Positions 14,720 through 23,939 of a stretch of DNA of 42,781 nt are shown here, one piece after another. The notes beneath the pieces are model-generated. The model saw nothing but the letters and a program-made list of their open reading frames with translations, had not been told where the DNA came from and ran no database searches. The stretch is from a virus. The DNA lies in IMG/VR virus record IMGVR_UViG_3300029448_000033, positions 8,257-51,037 of that record; one strand, 5' to 3'. Each line of letters starts with the position of its first letter. Within the stretch, counting starts at the first letter, position 1. The translations under genes and the position numbers were made by a program.

Positions 14720-17700
14720 TGGCTGACCAAGTAGTTAAAATAACCGAAGTAACGAACACCATATCTGCGAGCCTCAATGATGGCTCGTATAATCTTTTAG
14801 CGGGTGGCACTATCGGTGGTAGCCTACAAATAAATGCTCCTTTAACTGTAGGAGCCAACACTTCAGGCCATGATGTAAAATTCTTTGGTGACGGTAGTGG
14901 CAAATATTTTCAATGGGATGCTAGTCTCAATAAAGCATTAATCAATGGTAACCTAACCCTTGCGGGGGATTTGGATATAACAGGAACCACGACAACTTTT
15001 AACAGTACGGTGGTCACGATTGACGACCCTGTATTCACCATAGGTGGTGACACGGCTCCTTCATCTGATGACAATAAAGATAGGGGTATTGAGTTCCGTT
15101 ACCATGATGGTTCTAATCCAAAGGTAGGTTTCTTTGGTTACGACGATAGTACTAGTGCATTTACATTTTTAACTGCGGCTACAAACAGCTCAGAAGTTTT
15201 TAGTGGGACAGCAGGTAATTTAATTGCAGGAGATATTACAGCGAATGCTGTTACTGTTGATGATATAACTATCAATGGTTCTACTATATCAGATGGTGGA
15301 GATTTAACATTAGACGTAGGGGGAGATATAAGTTTAGATGCTGATGGGGGTAATGTTTACGTCAAAGATGCAGGAACAACCATTGGTCAATTCTTCAATG
15401 ATAATAGTAATTTTGTAGTTAAATCAGAAGTAAACAATAAAGATTTAGTATTTAAAGGCGTAGATAATTCAGCAAATATCACAGCCTTGACCCTTGATAT
15501 GTCTGCGGCAGGAGCTGCTACATTCAATGACAAGGTTGTTGCAACGCAGTTACAAATCGTAAACGCTACTCCTAACATTCAGCTATACGATTCTGATACA
15601 ACTAACCACTTTAATATCGATTTCAATGGGGCTGATGTTACTTTCAAAGCCGCTACATCAGATGGAGATATTATCTTTCAAGCTGATGATGGGAGTGGTG
15701 GATTAGACACCTACCTTAGAATTGATGGTGGGGCGCACACGCTCGATGTTTTCAAACAAACACATTTCTACGATAGCGTTAAAGCAACCTTTGGAACTGG
15801 AAATGACCTAGAGATTTACCATGATGGGACTAATAGTTATATTAAAGAAAATGGGGATGGAGTTTTAAATATACAAGGATCGACTCAAGTAAACATTGGA
15901 GGCGTTAATGGGCAGAATGGTATTCAATACATTGAAACTGGTGCTGTAAGGCTACGGCATAATAATGTAGTTGTTTTTGATACAACAGCCGACGGCATAC
16001 AAGTCACTGGTGACATTTTAGCCTACACAGCTAGTGGTGAATATTTTCAATTAGATAAATCTGACAATTCATTAAAACTTTCTGACAATGTTAAGTTGAA
16101 GATTGGTACAGGGATGGATTTCCAGATCTACCACACTGGAACCAACACAACAATGTTAGATCAAGGCACGGGTGCTTTGGTCATTGCTTCAAATAACCTA
16201 AGAGTTTTATCCGCTAACCAAGCTGAAACTTTAATTGAAGCCACCGAAGATGGAGCTATTGATTTATATCATAACAACGTAAAGAAATTCGAGACAACAT
16301 CTGCTGGTGCTACAGTAACAGGTTCTTTAGGAATAGGAACCACAAGCCCTGACACACCATTAGAGATTGAAGTTGCTAGTGGCGCAAATACTCAAACTAG
16401 ATGTTTCCATATTGACCATAACCCAACTGGTAATACAGGCAGTGCTTATTTGACCATAAGATCAGGAAGTAATGCAGGATCTTCTGCAAGTCTTGAACAG
16501 GTTTCATCGGGTGGGGGCAGTTTATATGGCACTTACTCAGATACAAATTTAATAAATCATGGGACGCAAACATCAGGTGATTACAATAATATAAATTTTG
16601 TAACGAATGATGCCATTCGTATGACTGTTGGTGGTGGTTCGCAAGCTGGCAATGTTGGTATAGGTTATACAACGCCAGATCATCCACTTCATGTTAGAGC
16701 AGAAAAAGATGGTGATTATGTTACTAGGATAACAAACACAGAAGCAACTGCTGGAGCTAACTATGGATTAAAGATAGACGGTGGTTCAAATGCTTCAGAT
16801 GTTGCACTCGAAGTAAGTAGCTTGGCAGGTACTCATCTTTTTGAGATAAGAGGTGACGGAAATGTAGGAATAGGTACAACTACCCCAGCACAAAAACTCG
16901 AAGTTGCTGGAGATATTTTTATAAATGCTGGGGCTGCTGGAGGCAGAAGTTTACTAATACAAAGAACTGGAGCAACCAACCCTTGGAGATTAACACAAGG
17001 ACACACAGCCACTAATGACTTTGAAATATTAGAAAACCAAGACACGAGATTCATGCTCAAGTCTGGGGGTAATGTTGGAATAGGCACTACTGCGCCAGTA
17101 TCTAAATTAACAGTTGAAAGTAGTGCTAACGCATTAGCTGACGTTGATGAACCAGAGAACCATCACTTACTTTTAAGGAATCCTGCAAACGATACCACTG
17201 AAGGTGTTGGTATGGGATTCTTAGTTTCTGGAGCAACTAGTGATGTTGGTGCTGCTCTAGTATGTAAAAGAACTGGAAACAATGCTCAAAGTGAATTGCA
17301 GTTTTGGAACAAGCAAAATGTAACTGTTGATGGTGTAATTACTCAAGCAATGACCATTGCTGCAAGTGGCAACGTGGGGATAGGCTCAACTTCCCCTGTT
17401 TCAATTACAGCTAATGCAAGGAGTTTAACTTTAAATGGAACTCACTCAACTGTTGGTGGAGGTATAGTCTATCAAGTTAATGGAGCGACAAAGGCTTACC
17501 ATTATGTAGAGTCAGACTTTTTAAGGCATCAAGCTGTATCGGGAGTAGGACATTTATTTTATGCCAATGCTGCTATAGCTATGCGGATTGAAAGTGATGG
17601 TGACGTAGGCATAGGCACGACCCCAAGCGCATTTTTGCACGTCTCAAAAGACAACAGCAACTCTGGCAACCAGTTTTGTGTTGCTGACCTTGAGGGGACT

Positions 17701-20700
17701 AATGCAGCAGTTAGGACATATACACATGGTGGAGACGCTCAAGGTTTAATACTAAACCATTATTATGCAGTAGGTGGAAGCTCAAATGAGTACATGCGTT
17801 ACGCAGACCTCGTCGCTAATGTCGGTAATGGCGCAGGAACATCAATGCGGTTTATTACTAAGAATGCCGCTAACACTTATTCAACGACTATAATTGATAA
17901 TGAGGGTAACGTAGGTATAGGTGCAACACCTCAATCTAAACTTCATGTAACTGCTGGTGACATAAGAATAGATAACAATCAACAATATTTAGCTGAGACT
18001 GCTGGAGGTGGCACTATTGGAGTTGCCAAGATGGATGGTTCCGATAACCTCCTCATAGGAGATGGTAATCTGAAAATAGATGTAACGGGTACTTCCCCAA
18101 GACTGACTATTGATTCTAGTGGTAATACTACAGTTCATGGAGGCTTAACAGTTACAGGTACCCATACATTTACCAACCTTACGGTTAGTGGTGATCTAAC
18201 AGTTAGTGGCACAACGACAACCATAGATACAGCTAATCTGCTGGTTGAGGATAAGAATATTATCATAGGAAATGTATCTACCCCAACAGATACAACGGCT
18301 CATGGTGGTGGCATCACTCTTAAAGGTGCTAGTGATTATACAATCAATTGGCACAATAGCGGTTATTGGGAATTTAACCAAGGTATTGAGGTCGGGGAAG
18401 ATGGACAAGGACATGATGTAACATTTCATACCGCAACATCAGGTAGATCTTTGCATTGGGATTCAACTGCAAGAGCTTTACAGCTTGGGGATTTAACCTC
18501 ATTTCGAGTAGGCGCGGGGGATGATTTAACTATTTACCATAATGCACATTCTTATATTGAGAGTAAAACAAACACCCTCTATATACAGAATACACAAGCC
18601 GATGGGCAAACTGTCTTTCAAGCTGATAATGGGACTGGGTCCGCGGTAACGGATTATTTATCAATTGATGGTGGCGCAGGTCTAACTCGTTTTAGTAAGC
18701 CACTCCATGTAGGAGTAGATGACACAGGGCATGATGTAAAATTCTTCGGAGCTACTGCTGGCAGATACCTTCTTTGGGATGAGAGTGAAAATGCTTTAAC
18801 AGGTGCTTATGATTTAAAGCTACAAGATAGCAGGGAGATACAAATAGGTGGTGGTAATGATTTACGATTGTATCATTCACATCCCCATAGTTACATAAAA
18901 CAAGGCAATGCAAGTGGTAGTTTATATATAACAAGTCATAATTCTATCCAGTTAGAAAGCAGTGGTGGGGCAGACATGATTACATGTTCTGTTGGTGGTG
19001 CTGTAAACCTTTATCATGATGGAAACCACAAGCTTTCTACTACGACTGACGGAATTAGTTTACATGGGAATGGTTACGTTGATCTACCTACCAGCGGGCG
19101 TGTTCGGATGGGGAACAGTTATGAGTTCGCTATTTACCATGATGGAAACAATAAAATTGAAGGTACGACTGGGTATACAAGAGTAGCTGCTACTAATGGC
19201 GTTTTATATCTAGACGGTAATAGTACGCACATAAGATCTGGGGATGGTGGTGAAACGCAAGCTAAGTTCCTTGATAACGGAGCAGTAGAGCTTTATCACG
19301 ACAACGCAAAGAAGTTTGAAACAACTGCTTCTGGCGCAGAGGTTACAGGAGATGTGTTCTTCAATACAAATGGTGCAGGGCTTCACTTTGATGCCGTAGC
19401 TAATTGGGACTTCAGAATGAGAACCTTAGATTCTGGTTCTTCAAATGTGCCACTTATCTTTGAATCTCAGAATGGCAACTCATCAAGTCCTGTTGAAAGA
19501 TTTAGGATTAATTCAGATGGCACGGCTAAATTCTCAGAGAGTGTTTCTATAGGTGCGGCTGGAACAGCAAAAGATCTTACTGCTTACGGAAGCATTGCAG
19601 CTAGGTACATGATGTGGGATGGGTCTGCTGACCTGTTGAATTTCATGGACAACGTGAAGATAACATTAGGAAATTCTAATGATCTACAGCTCTTCCACAA
19701 CGGCAGCCATAGTTACATAAGAGATAACGGTGACGGAGGTTTATATATCCAAACAAATGGCCCTGCTATTTACTTCCAAGATACTGATGGAAATCCTATG
19801 GCTCAGTTTACTGATGGTGGTCATTCTTTCTTAATGTCTGAAGGAACTGTTAGGTTCCAGACATCTGCAACAGGAGCCACAATAACTGGCAATCTTGTTA
19901 TGGGCGCAGGGAATATAATGTTTGCTGATGGCGGCAGACTTAGATTAGGTGACAGTAATGATGTAGAGCTGTATCATACTGGTGCGCATGGGTATTTAGA
20001 TAACGGTCATGGCGACTTTAGACTCCACCAAAACGTAGAAAATGGAATGATCCGTTTTTACAATGATGATGGTTCTGGTTCCGATATAACCGAATACTTC
20101 AGAGTAGATGGATCTGCTAACCAAGTCATCTATTCAGTGCCTTTGACTTTGATTGATGACAAGCAATTAAATTTAGGTACTGACAATGATCTACAGTTGT
20201 ACCATAGCTCTGGTAATTCTTATATTACTAACGCAGTTGGTGATATGTATTTTATCAACTCTGCTAATAATAAAGACATTATATTTATGTCTGATGATGG
20301 TAATAATAATTTCACTACTTACTTCTTGCTAGACGGATCAGGCGCACCACACCCAAGGACAGTATTCCCAGACAATTCAACACTCCAGTTCGGTGGCGTA
20401 GGTGAGGGCTTACAAATCTTTAATGATAGTGCTGATACGTACATTCAAGAAAATACTCGTCACCTCTACATTAAAAATAATGCCGCAGATGGTCAAATTT
20501 ATTTTCAGGGGGATAGCGGTAACGGAAGCAGTCAAACAGAATACTTCCGCTTAGATGGCAATGTTGGTAATATCACCTTTAGCAAAGAGCTTAAATTACT
20601 TGATGGCGTTCAGATCCAGTTAGGGTATGACGTTGATATGAACATTATGCACAATGGTGCAAATGGTTTCATTACTAACGCTAAAGGTGATCTAACTATA

Positions 20701-21573
20701 AAGAGTTCGGAAGCGGATAAAGATATTATATTCCAAGCAGACAATGGATCTGGTGGTGGAAATGTAACAACTTACTTCCGTTTAGATGGCAGTTATGGTG
20801 GCGCAGGTTATCCAACAACAGTATTTCCAAATGACTCATCTTGTAGGTTCGGCAACAGTGGCGAATTACAAATCATCCGTACTGGTGGGCATTCATACAT
20901 TTCAAATAATGCTTCAGGCAATTTGTATATTAGAAATGCTTCTGCAAATGAAGACATTGTATTTGAAGCTGATAACGGATCTGGTAGCGGGAATGTAGAA
21001 ACTTATTTCTTCTGCGATGGATCTAAATCTACAGGTGATCCATATACAATATTTCCTGACAGTTCTCGTTTAGCTTTTGGTAATGATGCTGATGCTTTAA
21101 TTACGCATACAGGAACGCATGGTTACTTGTCTAACTTCACAGGAGATCTAATTATTACTAACAACACTAATAATGGGCTTATTAAATTTGATGCAGACGA
21201 TGGTAGTAATAACAATACAACGTATCTCACCATTGACGGAAGCCGTGAAATTGTAAAACACCACAGAGGTGTTGAATATAATACAGTTCTTTCAAACAAC
21301 TCTGATTATACAGTTACTTCAGCAAACCATGTCATCATCATGCATAGTTTAAGTGCTAGTCGAACAATTACAATCCCAACGACACAATGTAATCTTGGGC
21401 GAGTACTGATCATTAAAGAACGTGATGGTTATGCTTCATCTAACAGTGTTGTTATTGATCCAGAAGGATCTACAACTATTGATGGTAATTCAAACTACAC
21501 TATTTCTACTAACAAAGAAGCAGTCACACTTATTTCAGACGGCTCAAATTGGCAGATTATAGGTAAATCATAA
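14719..21573 (+). CDS. Giant repetitive tail fibre
   Basis: 2284 residues with no predicted membrane part. Residues 45-180 contain a GANTSGHDVKFFGDGSGKYF module and a TTTTFNSTVVTIDDPVFTIG module. Two repeat classes follow. Class A, of the type GxGNDLxIYHxGxNSYIxxxx, occurs about twelve times (two copies near residues 355-500, ten after residue 1260) interleaved with QADNGSGxxNxTTYFRLDGS. Class B, NVGIGTTxPxxKLxV, occurs about seven times between residues 536 and 1080. The C-terminal 90 residues form another beta domain (ITIPTTQCNLGRVLIIKERD; STTIDGNSNYTI). No self-cleaving S74 chaperone motif was seen. It is probably a trimeric beta-structured receptor-binding or side fibre. Confidence 0.85.
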   Translation: MADQVVKITEVTNTISASLNDGSYNLLAGGTIGGSLQINAPLTVGANTSGHDVKFFGDGSGKYFQWDASLNKALINGNLTLAGDLDITGTTTTFNSTVVTIDDPVFTIGGDTAPSSDDNKDRGIEFRYHDGSNPKVGFFGYDDSTSAFTFLTAATNSSEVFSGTAGNLIAGDITANAVTVDDITINGSTISDGGDLTLDVGGDISLDADGGNVYVKDAGTTIGQFFNDNSNFVVKSEVNNKDLVFKGVDNSANITALTLDMSAAGAATFNDKVVATQLQIVNATPNIQLYDSDTTNHFNIDFNGADVTFKAATSDGDIIFQADDGSGGLDTYLRIDGGAHTLDVFKQTHFYDSVKATFGTGNDLEIYHDGTNSYIKENGDGVLNIQGSTQVNIGGVNGQNGIQYIETGAVRLRHNNVVVFDTTADGIQVTGDILAYTASGEYFQLDKSDNSLKLSDNVKLKIGTGMDFQIYHTGTNTTMLDQGTGALVIASNNLRVLSANQAETLIEATEDGAIDLYHNNVKKFETTSAGATVTGSLGIGTTSPDTPLEIEVASGANTQTRCFHIDHNPTGNTGSAYLTIRSGSNAGSSASLEQVSSGGGSLYGTYSDTNLINHGTQTSGDYNNINFVTNDAIRMTVGGGSQAGNVGIGYTTPDHPLHVRAEKDGDYVTRITNTEATAGANYGLKIDGGSNASDVALEVSSLAGTHLFEIRGDGNVGIGTTTPAQKLEVAGDIFINAGAAGGRSLLIQRTGATNPWRLTQGHTATNDFEILENQDTRFMLKSGGNVGIGTTAPVSKLTVESSANALADVDEPENHHLLLRNPANDTTEGVGMGFLVSGATSDVGAALVCKRTGNNAQSELQFWNKQNVTVDGVITQAMTIAASGNVGIGSTSPVSITANARSLTLNGTHSTVGGGIVYQVNGATKAYHYVESDFLRHQAVSGVGHLFYANAAIAMRIESDGDVGIGTTPSAFLHVSKDNSNSGNQFCVADLEGTNAAVRTYTHGGDAQGLILNHYYAVGGSSNEYMRYADLVANVGNGAGTSMRFITKNAANTYSTTIIDNEGNVGIGATPQSKLHVTAGDIRIDNNQQYLAETAGGGTIGVAKMDGSDNLLIGDGNLKIDVTGTSPRLTIDSSGNTTVHGGLTVTGTHTFTNLTVSGDLTVSGTTTTIDTANLLVEDKNIIIGNVSTPTDTTAHGGGITLKGASDYTINWHNSGYWEFNQGIEVGEDGQGHDVTFHTATSGRSLHWDSTARALQLGDLTSFRVGAGDDLTIYHNAHSYIESKTNTLYIQNTQADGQTVFQADNGTGSAVTDYLSIDGGAGLTRFSKPLHVGVDDTGHDVKFFGATAGRYLLWDESENALTGAYDLKLQDSREIQIGGGNDLRLYHSHPHSYIKQGNASGSLYITSHNSIQLESSGGADMITCSVGGAVNLYHDGNHKLSTTTDGISLHGNGYVDLPTSGRVRMGNSYEFAIYHDGNNKIEGTTGYTRVAATNGVLYLDGNSTHIRSGDGGETQAKFLDNGAVELYHDNAKKFETTASGAEVTGDVFFNTNGAGLHFDAVANWDFRMRTLDSGSSNVPLIFESQNGNSSSPVERFRINSDGTAKFSESVSIGAAGTAKDLTAYGSIAARYMMWDGSADLLNFMDNVKITLGNSNDLQLFHNGSHSYIRDNGDGGLYIQTNGPAIYFQDTDGNPMAQFTDGGHSFLMSEGTVRFQTSATGATITGNLVMGAGNIMFADGGRLRLGDSNDVELYHTGAHGYLDNGHGDFRLHQNVENGMIRFYNDDGSGSDITEYFRVDGSANQVIYSVPLTLIDDKQLNLGTDNDLQLYHSSGNSYITNAVGDMYFINSANNKDIIFMSDDGNNNFTTYFLLDGSGAPHPRTVFPDNSTLQFGGVGEGLQIFNDSADTYIQENTRHLYIKNNAADGQIYFQGDSGNGSSQTEYFRLDGNVGNITFSKELKLLDGVQIQLGYDVDMNIMHNGANGFITNAKGDLTIKSSEADKDIIFQADNGSGGGNVTTYFRLDGSYGGAGYPTTVFPNDSSCRFGNSGELQIIRTGGHSYISNNASGNLYIRNASANEDIVFEADNGSGSGNVETYFFCDGSKSTGDPYTIFPDSSRLAFGNDADALITHTGTHGYLSNFTGDLIITNNTNNGLIKFDADDGSNNNTTYLTIDGSREIVKHHRGVEYNTVLSNNSDYTVTSANHVIIMHSLSASRTITIPTTQCNLGRVLIIKERDGYASSNSVVIDPEGSTTIDGNSNYTISTNKEAVTLISDGSNWQIIGKS
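15790..21170 (+). repeat. Coding repeats of the fibre gene
   Basis: DNA encoding degenerate 30-45-residue repeats: class A blocks at about 15790-16210 and 18505-21170, class B block at about 16327-17955. Copies are diverged at the nucleotide level, so they are old protein repeats rather than recent tandem duplications. Confidence 0.75.
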
Positions 21574-21623
21574 TTGAATAAAATACTTGAACAGCTCCCT
21601 AAAATAGCTATCCTAACAGTATT

Positions 21624-21824
21624 ATGGAAGAAAAAATTACATTAGAAATTCCGAAGCAATATATTCAGATTATTTACCAAGCACTTGTAAATACATGCGA
21701 TGCCAAGCAAGTAGGAATACAAGGGGCTAAAGCTCTTGTCGTTGTAGCAGAAGAAATTGCTAAACAAACTGGAGAAGAACCACCTGCACCTGCACCTGAA
21801 GTTGTTGAAGAAGATTCAGAGTAA
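21624..21824 (+). CDS. Small helical protein after the fibre gene
   Basis: 66 residues: an N-terminal amphipathic helical part (LEIPKQYIQIIYQALVNTCD, GAKALVVVAEEIAKQ) and an acidic Pro-rich tail (EEPPAPAPEVVEEDSE). Not recognised. The ATG is preceded by an AT-rich stretch; a TAAAAT at 21600-21605 might be a -10. The stop overlaps the next ATG as TAATG, making it the first of a coupled lysis-region chain. Confidence 0.6.
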   Translation: MEEKITLEIPKQYIQIIYQALVNTCDAKQVGIQGAKALVVVAEEIAKQTGEEPPAPAPEVVEEDSE

Positions 21825-22099
21825 TGCCTGATCTCAACTTATCTGAGGAAGATTTTAAGACTCATTGGATGCTTAATCCAGTGGAGCAAGAATCTACAGA
21901 TGGTAATGGGCATACTGTCAAACACACTGACAAAAGATTTTGTTTGGACTACGGAGACTACCTAAAACTTCGGGAAAAAGGTTGGCACACTATTAGTGAT
22001 GTTAACGACAGTCACACTGTTCATACTGAAAAAGAAGGGCTTTCTGAGTTTCAGGAGACTATGGAGGTAGAAGAATCCGACGTAGATCCTAACGAGTAA
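21824..22099 (+). CDS. Small acidic protein of unknown function
   Basis: 91 residues, acidic and His-rich (NGHTVKHTDKRFCLDYGDYL; SDVNDSHTVHTEKEG). No signal, membrane segment or known motif. It lies between the fibre-associated small gene and the holin-like genes and is coupled to the former by a one-base overlap. Confidence 0.6.
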   Translation: MPDLNLSEEDFKTHWMLNPVEQESTDGNGHTVKHTDKRFCLDYGDYLKLREKGWHTISDVNDSHTVHTEKEGLSEFQETMEVEESDVDPNE

Positions 22100-22120
22100 T
22101 TGTGCTATATTGCCCCCTTT

Positions 22121-22297
22121 ATGAGCAATGAAGAGCTAATTGTAAAAGGGGCTACGGGTATAACAGGGTCTTTGATCGCTGTTACAATACCCTACGCTGA
22201 AGTAATCCAATGGGGTATCCAAGTAGTTGGTGGCCTGTTGGGTATTACAGTAGCTATTATTACGCTTTATAACCTGTTAAAGAAGAAGAAGAAATGA
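22121..22297 (+). CDS. Holin-like small membrane protein
   Basis: 58 residues from the ATG at 22121; a longer TTG-start version from 22100 is possible but would add seven poorly hydrophobic residues. Two hydrophobic segments (about residues 11-28 and 31-52, GIQVVGGLLGITVAIITLYN) precede a KKKKK tail, the usual holin C-terminal signature. It overlaps the next membrane protein by four bases (ATGA), and an amidase lies 1.1 kb downstream. A holin or antiholin that times inner-membrane permeabilisation is the likely role. Confidence 0.6.
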   Translation: MSNEELIVKGATGITGSLIAVTIPYAEVIQWGIQVVGGLLGITVAIITLYNLLKKKKK

Positions 22298-22458
22298 ACA
22301 AAGAATCAATATTAGGAATCGTTAGGCACATGTTAACCTTCGGTGGAGGGTTTATGACGCAGAATGGAATGGCTACAGATAGCGAAGTAACTACAGGAGT
22401 ATCTGCTGCTGTAACACTTATAGGCGTTATTTGGTCTATAATGTCTAAAAAGAAGTGA
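22294..22458 (+). CDS. Putative holin (Pam3 gp28-like)
   Basis: 54 residues, MNKESILGIVRHMLTFGGGF to VTLIGVIWSIMSKKK. The arrangement I-L-G-I-V-R-H-x-L-T-F-x-G-G then a second hydrophobic segment VTLIGVIWSIMSKK matches my memory of the Pam3 gp28 family of putative phage holins. Two hydrophobic segments (about 8-22 and 36-50) and a Lys tail. Overlaps both neighbours by four bases (ATGA and GTGA), so the lysis genes form a tight cassette. Confidence 0.65.
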   Translation: MNKESILGIVRHMLTFGGGFMTQNGMATDSEVTTGVSAAVTLIGVIWSIMSKKK

Positions 22459-22649
22459 GGCATTTCTTGAGGATATTAGTATTAGCGTTAGAGGCTTATG
22501 TGAATTATACTAGGTCTAAACAACGGAAGTACGTATATGCCCTTGAAGATGAAGTTGACCGCCTTGCTGCTGATGGTAGCCCTGCTGCCAAGCTGCGTCT
22601 TGAACGACTTAGTGGGCGACTCAGCGTTGAACGAAAGCGCAATATATGA
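22455..22649 (+). CDS. Probable inner-membrane spanin (i-spanin)
   Basis: 64 residues from a GTG overlapping the holin stop. A short N-terminal hydrophobic helix (FLRILVLALEAYVNY) is followed by a charged coiled coil (ALEDEVDRL, KLRLERLSGRLSVERKR). This is the layout of a small Rz-like i-spanin, anchored in the inner membrane with a periplasmic coiled coil. The next gene, in another frame and starting within this one, encodes a lipoprotein, which is the classical Rz/Rz1 architecture. The hydrophobic segment is short, so confidence is moderate. Confidence 0.55.
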   Translation: MRHFLRILVLALEAYVNYTRSKQRKYVYALEDEVDRLAADGSPAAKLRLERLSGRLSVERKRNI

Positions 22650-22782
22650 TCCACCTACAATTACCCTGATCCAAGGGTACGATTACCCCTTTAAAGAAGG
22701 CAATCTCATGGGGCGGGGGCAGAAGTTCCACAGTGATTTTTCCTACAGACGTGCTATAATTATTGGTAACAATAATAAATAG
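22549..22782 (+). CDS. Probable outer-membrane spanin lipoprotein (o-spanin)
   Basis: Begins inside the i-spanin-like gene in the +1 frame and overlaps it by about 100 bases. From the ATG at 22549 it is 77 residues: MKLTALLLMVALLPSC is a signal peptide with a lipobox-like LLPSC, Cys16 being the lipidation site (an ATG at 22537 would add four residues). The mature part contains SAIYDPPTITLIQGYDYPFK and HSDFSYRRAIIIGNNN. Lipoprotein plus overlap with a coiled-coil membrane protein next to holin and endolysin genes supports an Rz1-type role: fusing the outer membrane with the inner at the end of lysis. Confidence 0.6.
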   Translation: MKLTALLLMVALLPSCVLNDLVGDSALNESAIYDPPTITLIQGYDYPFKEGNLMGRGQKFHSDFSYRRAIIIGNNNK

Positions 22783-23387
22783 TGGCTGACGCAGTAGACA
22801 GAGATATAGATAAATTTCTAAAAACACTCAAGACCCCGATGTCTCCTGAGAAGGAGAAAAGCTTTAGGGCTGAACAACGGAGGTTGTTACTTGACGAGCA
22901 AAAGCATTTAAAAAGTGCTAAACGATGGGAAAGTGTAGCCAAAAACACAGAAAGAGCAGAAAAAGTTCTTGATGTAGCAGGGTTATTTACAGGGGGAGGA
23001 GCGTTAGTGGGGGGTGCAAAAATGTTAGGGAAAAAACTATTAAAAAAGAAACTTAAAAAAGGTTCCGAGGATTGGAAGGTACCAGTCAAACTAAAACAAC
23101 CGTATGGTTCAAAACAGAAAGAAATCATATCTGACAAAGAACTTATAAATTTTCTTAAAAAGAACAAGAACAAGATAGGTAAAAGCCAAAGTCTAACTAG
23201 CCTAGGTTTAAGGGGTGCGGGAGGAGCTACGGTAATCGAAGGGGTAGGAGACGAGCTAGGAAAAATAACAGGGCTTGATATACCCGACCTAAATTTTGCA
23301 ACGCAATTAGTATCACCAAGGACTGCTTATGCTCCTAGTGAGGACGAAATTAAAAATAGGGTAGATAAAGCCTTAAATAAAAAATGA
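22782..23387 (+). CDS. Lys-rich protein of unknown function within lysis region
   Basis: 201 residues from a GTG that shares a base with the preceding TAG. N-terminal charged helices (FLKTLKTPMSPEKEKSFRAE), then a Gly-rich hydrophobic stretch VLDVAGLFTGGGALVGGAKM around residues 63-82, a KKLLKKKLKK basic patch and a second Gly-rich segment (GLRGAGGATVIEGVGDEL). This glycine-zipper look suggests membrane interaction or an injected virion protein, but no family is recognised. It overlaps the endolysin start by four bases (ATGA). Confidence 0.6.
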   Translation: MADAVDRDIDKFLKTLKTPMSPEKEKSFRAEQRRLLLDEQKHLKSAKRWESVAKNTERAEKVLDVAGLFTGGGALVGGAKMLGKKLLKKKLKKGSEDWKVPVKLKQPYGSKQKEIISDKELINFLKKNKNKIGKSQSLTSLGLRGAGGATVIEGVGDELGKITGLDIPDLNFATQLVSPRTAYAPSEDEIKNRVDKALNKK

Positions 23388-23938
23388 TAGCAATCTGCGT
23401 AGGACACTCTCGACCAAATGACTCAGGAGCAGCTTCAGTAACTGGAGTTACTGAATGGGATTATAACTCCCAACTGGCTGATATGATTGGGGACAGGTTA
23501 AAGACTCCCCATAAGATTTACTCTACCTACAAGGGAACTAGTTATTGGAGTTCCATGAAATGGCTTGCTAAAACTCTCCGTAATGATGCTGTCGAAGCAG
23601 CAGTTGAGCTACATTTTAATGCCGCTACTCCTTCTGCTACAGGGCATGAGTGGCTGTACTGGAAAACTTCTGAGAAGGGAAGACTCTTTGCTCGTGCTTT
23701 AAGAGATTCCTTTGAAGATTGTTTCCCTCAACTGCGTAGCAGAGGCATCAAGCCACGTCAGAAAAGAAGCCGAGGAGCAGGGTTTTTAAGATTAACGCAC
23801 TGTCCAGCGACTATTGCAGAACCATTTTTCGGTAGTAATAACGAAGATTGGGAACTTGCACTAAAAAGTATGGAAGGAATAGCCACGTCAATAGCAGGAG
23901 GAATTGAACTATATAAAGATCTTTCTGAAAGGTGGTAA
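23384..23938 (+). CDS. N-acetylmuramoyl-L-alanine amidase (endolysin, Amidase_3 type)
   Basis: 184 residues. Zn-ligand and catalytic pattern of the amidase_3 fold: His8 in ICVGHSRPNDSGA, Glu24 in TGVTEWDYN, His77 in AAVELHFNA and the catalytic Glu146 in CPATIAEPFFG. It hydrolyses the amide bond between muramic acid and the stem peptide of peptidoglycan. There is no signal peptide and no separate cell-wall-binding domain, so release depends on the holins upstream. Length is normal for a single-domain phage amidase. Confidence 0.85.
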   Translation: MIAICVGHSRPNDSGAASVTGVTEWDYNSQLADMIGDRLKTPHKIYSTYKGTSYWSSMKWLAKTLRNDAVEAAVELHFNAATPSATGHEWLYWKTSEKGRLFARALRDSFEDCFPQLRSRGIKPRQKRSRGAGFLRLTHCPATIAEPFFGSNNEDWELALKSMEGIATSIAGGIELYKDLSERW

Positions 23939-23939
23939 T

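Noticed and set aside
16397-16687. 96-residue minus-strand frame rich in His/Tyr/Leu within the fibre gene
   Set aside because: Antisense of the repetitive fibre coding sequence, no initiation signals, no recognisable domain.
22100-22120. TTG start extending the first holin by seven residues
   Set aside because: The internal ATG at 22121 gives a normal holin N-terminus; the extension adds a Cys/Tyr/Pro segment with no function evident.
23904-23939. ATG start of the metallopeptidase-like gene 36 bases upstream
   Set aside because: It would overlap the endolysin by 35 bases; the GTG at 23940 directly follows the endolysin stop and has an SD-like tract.
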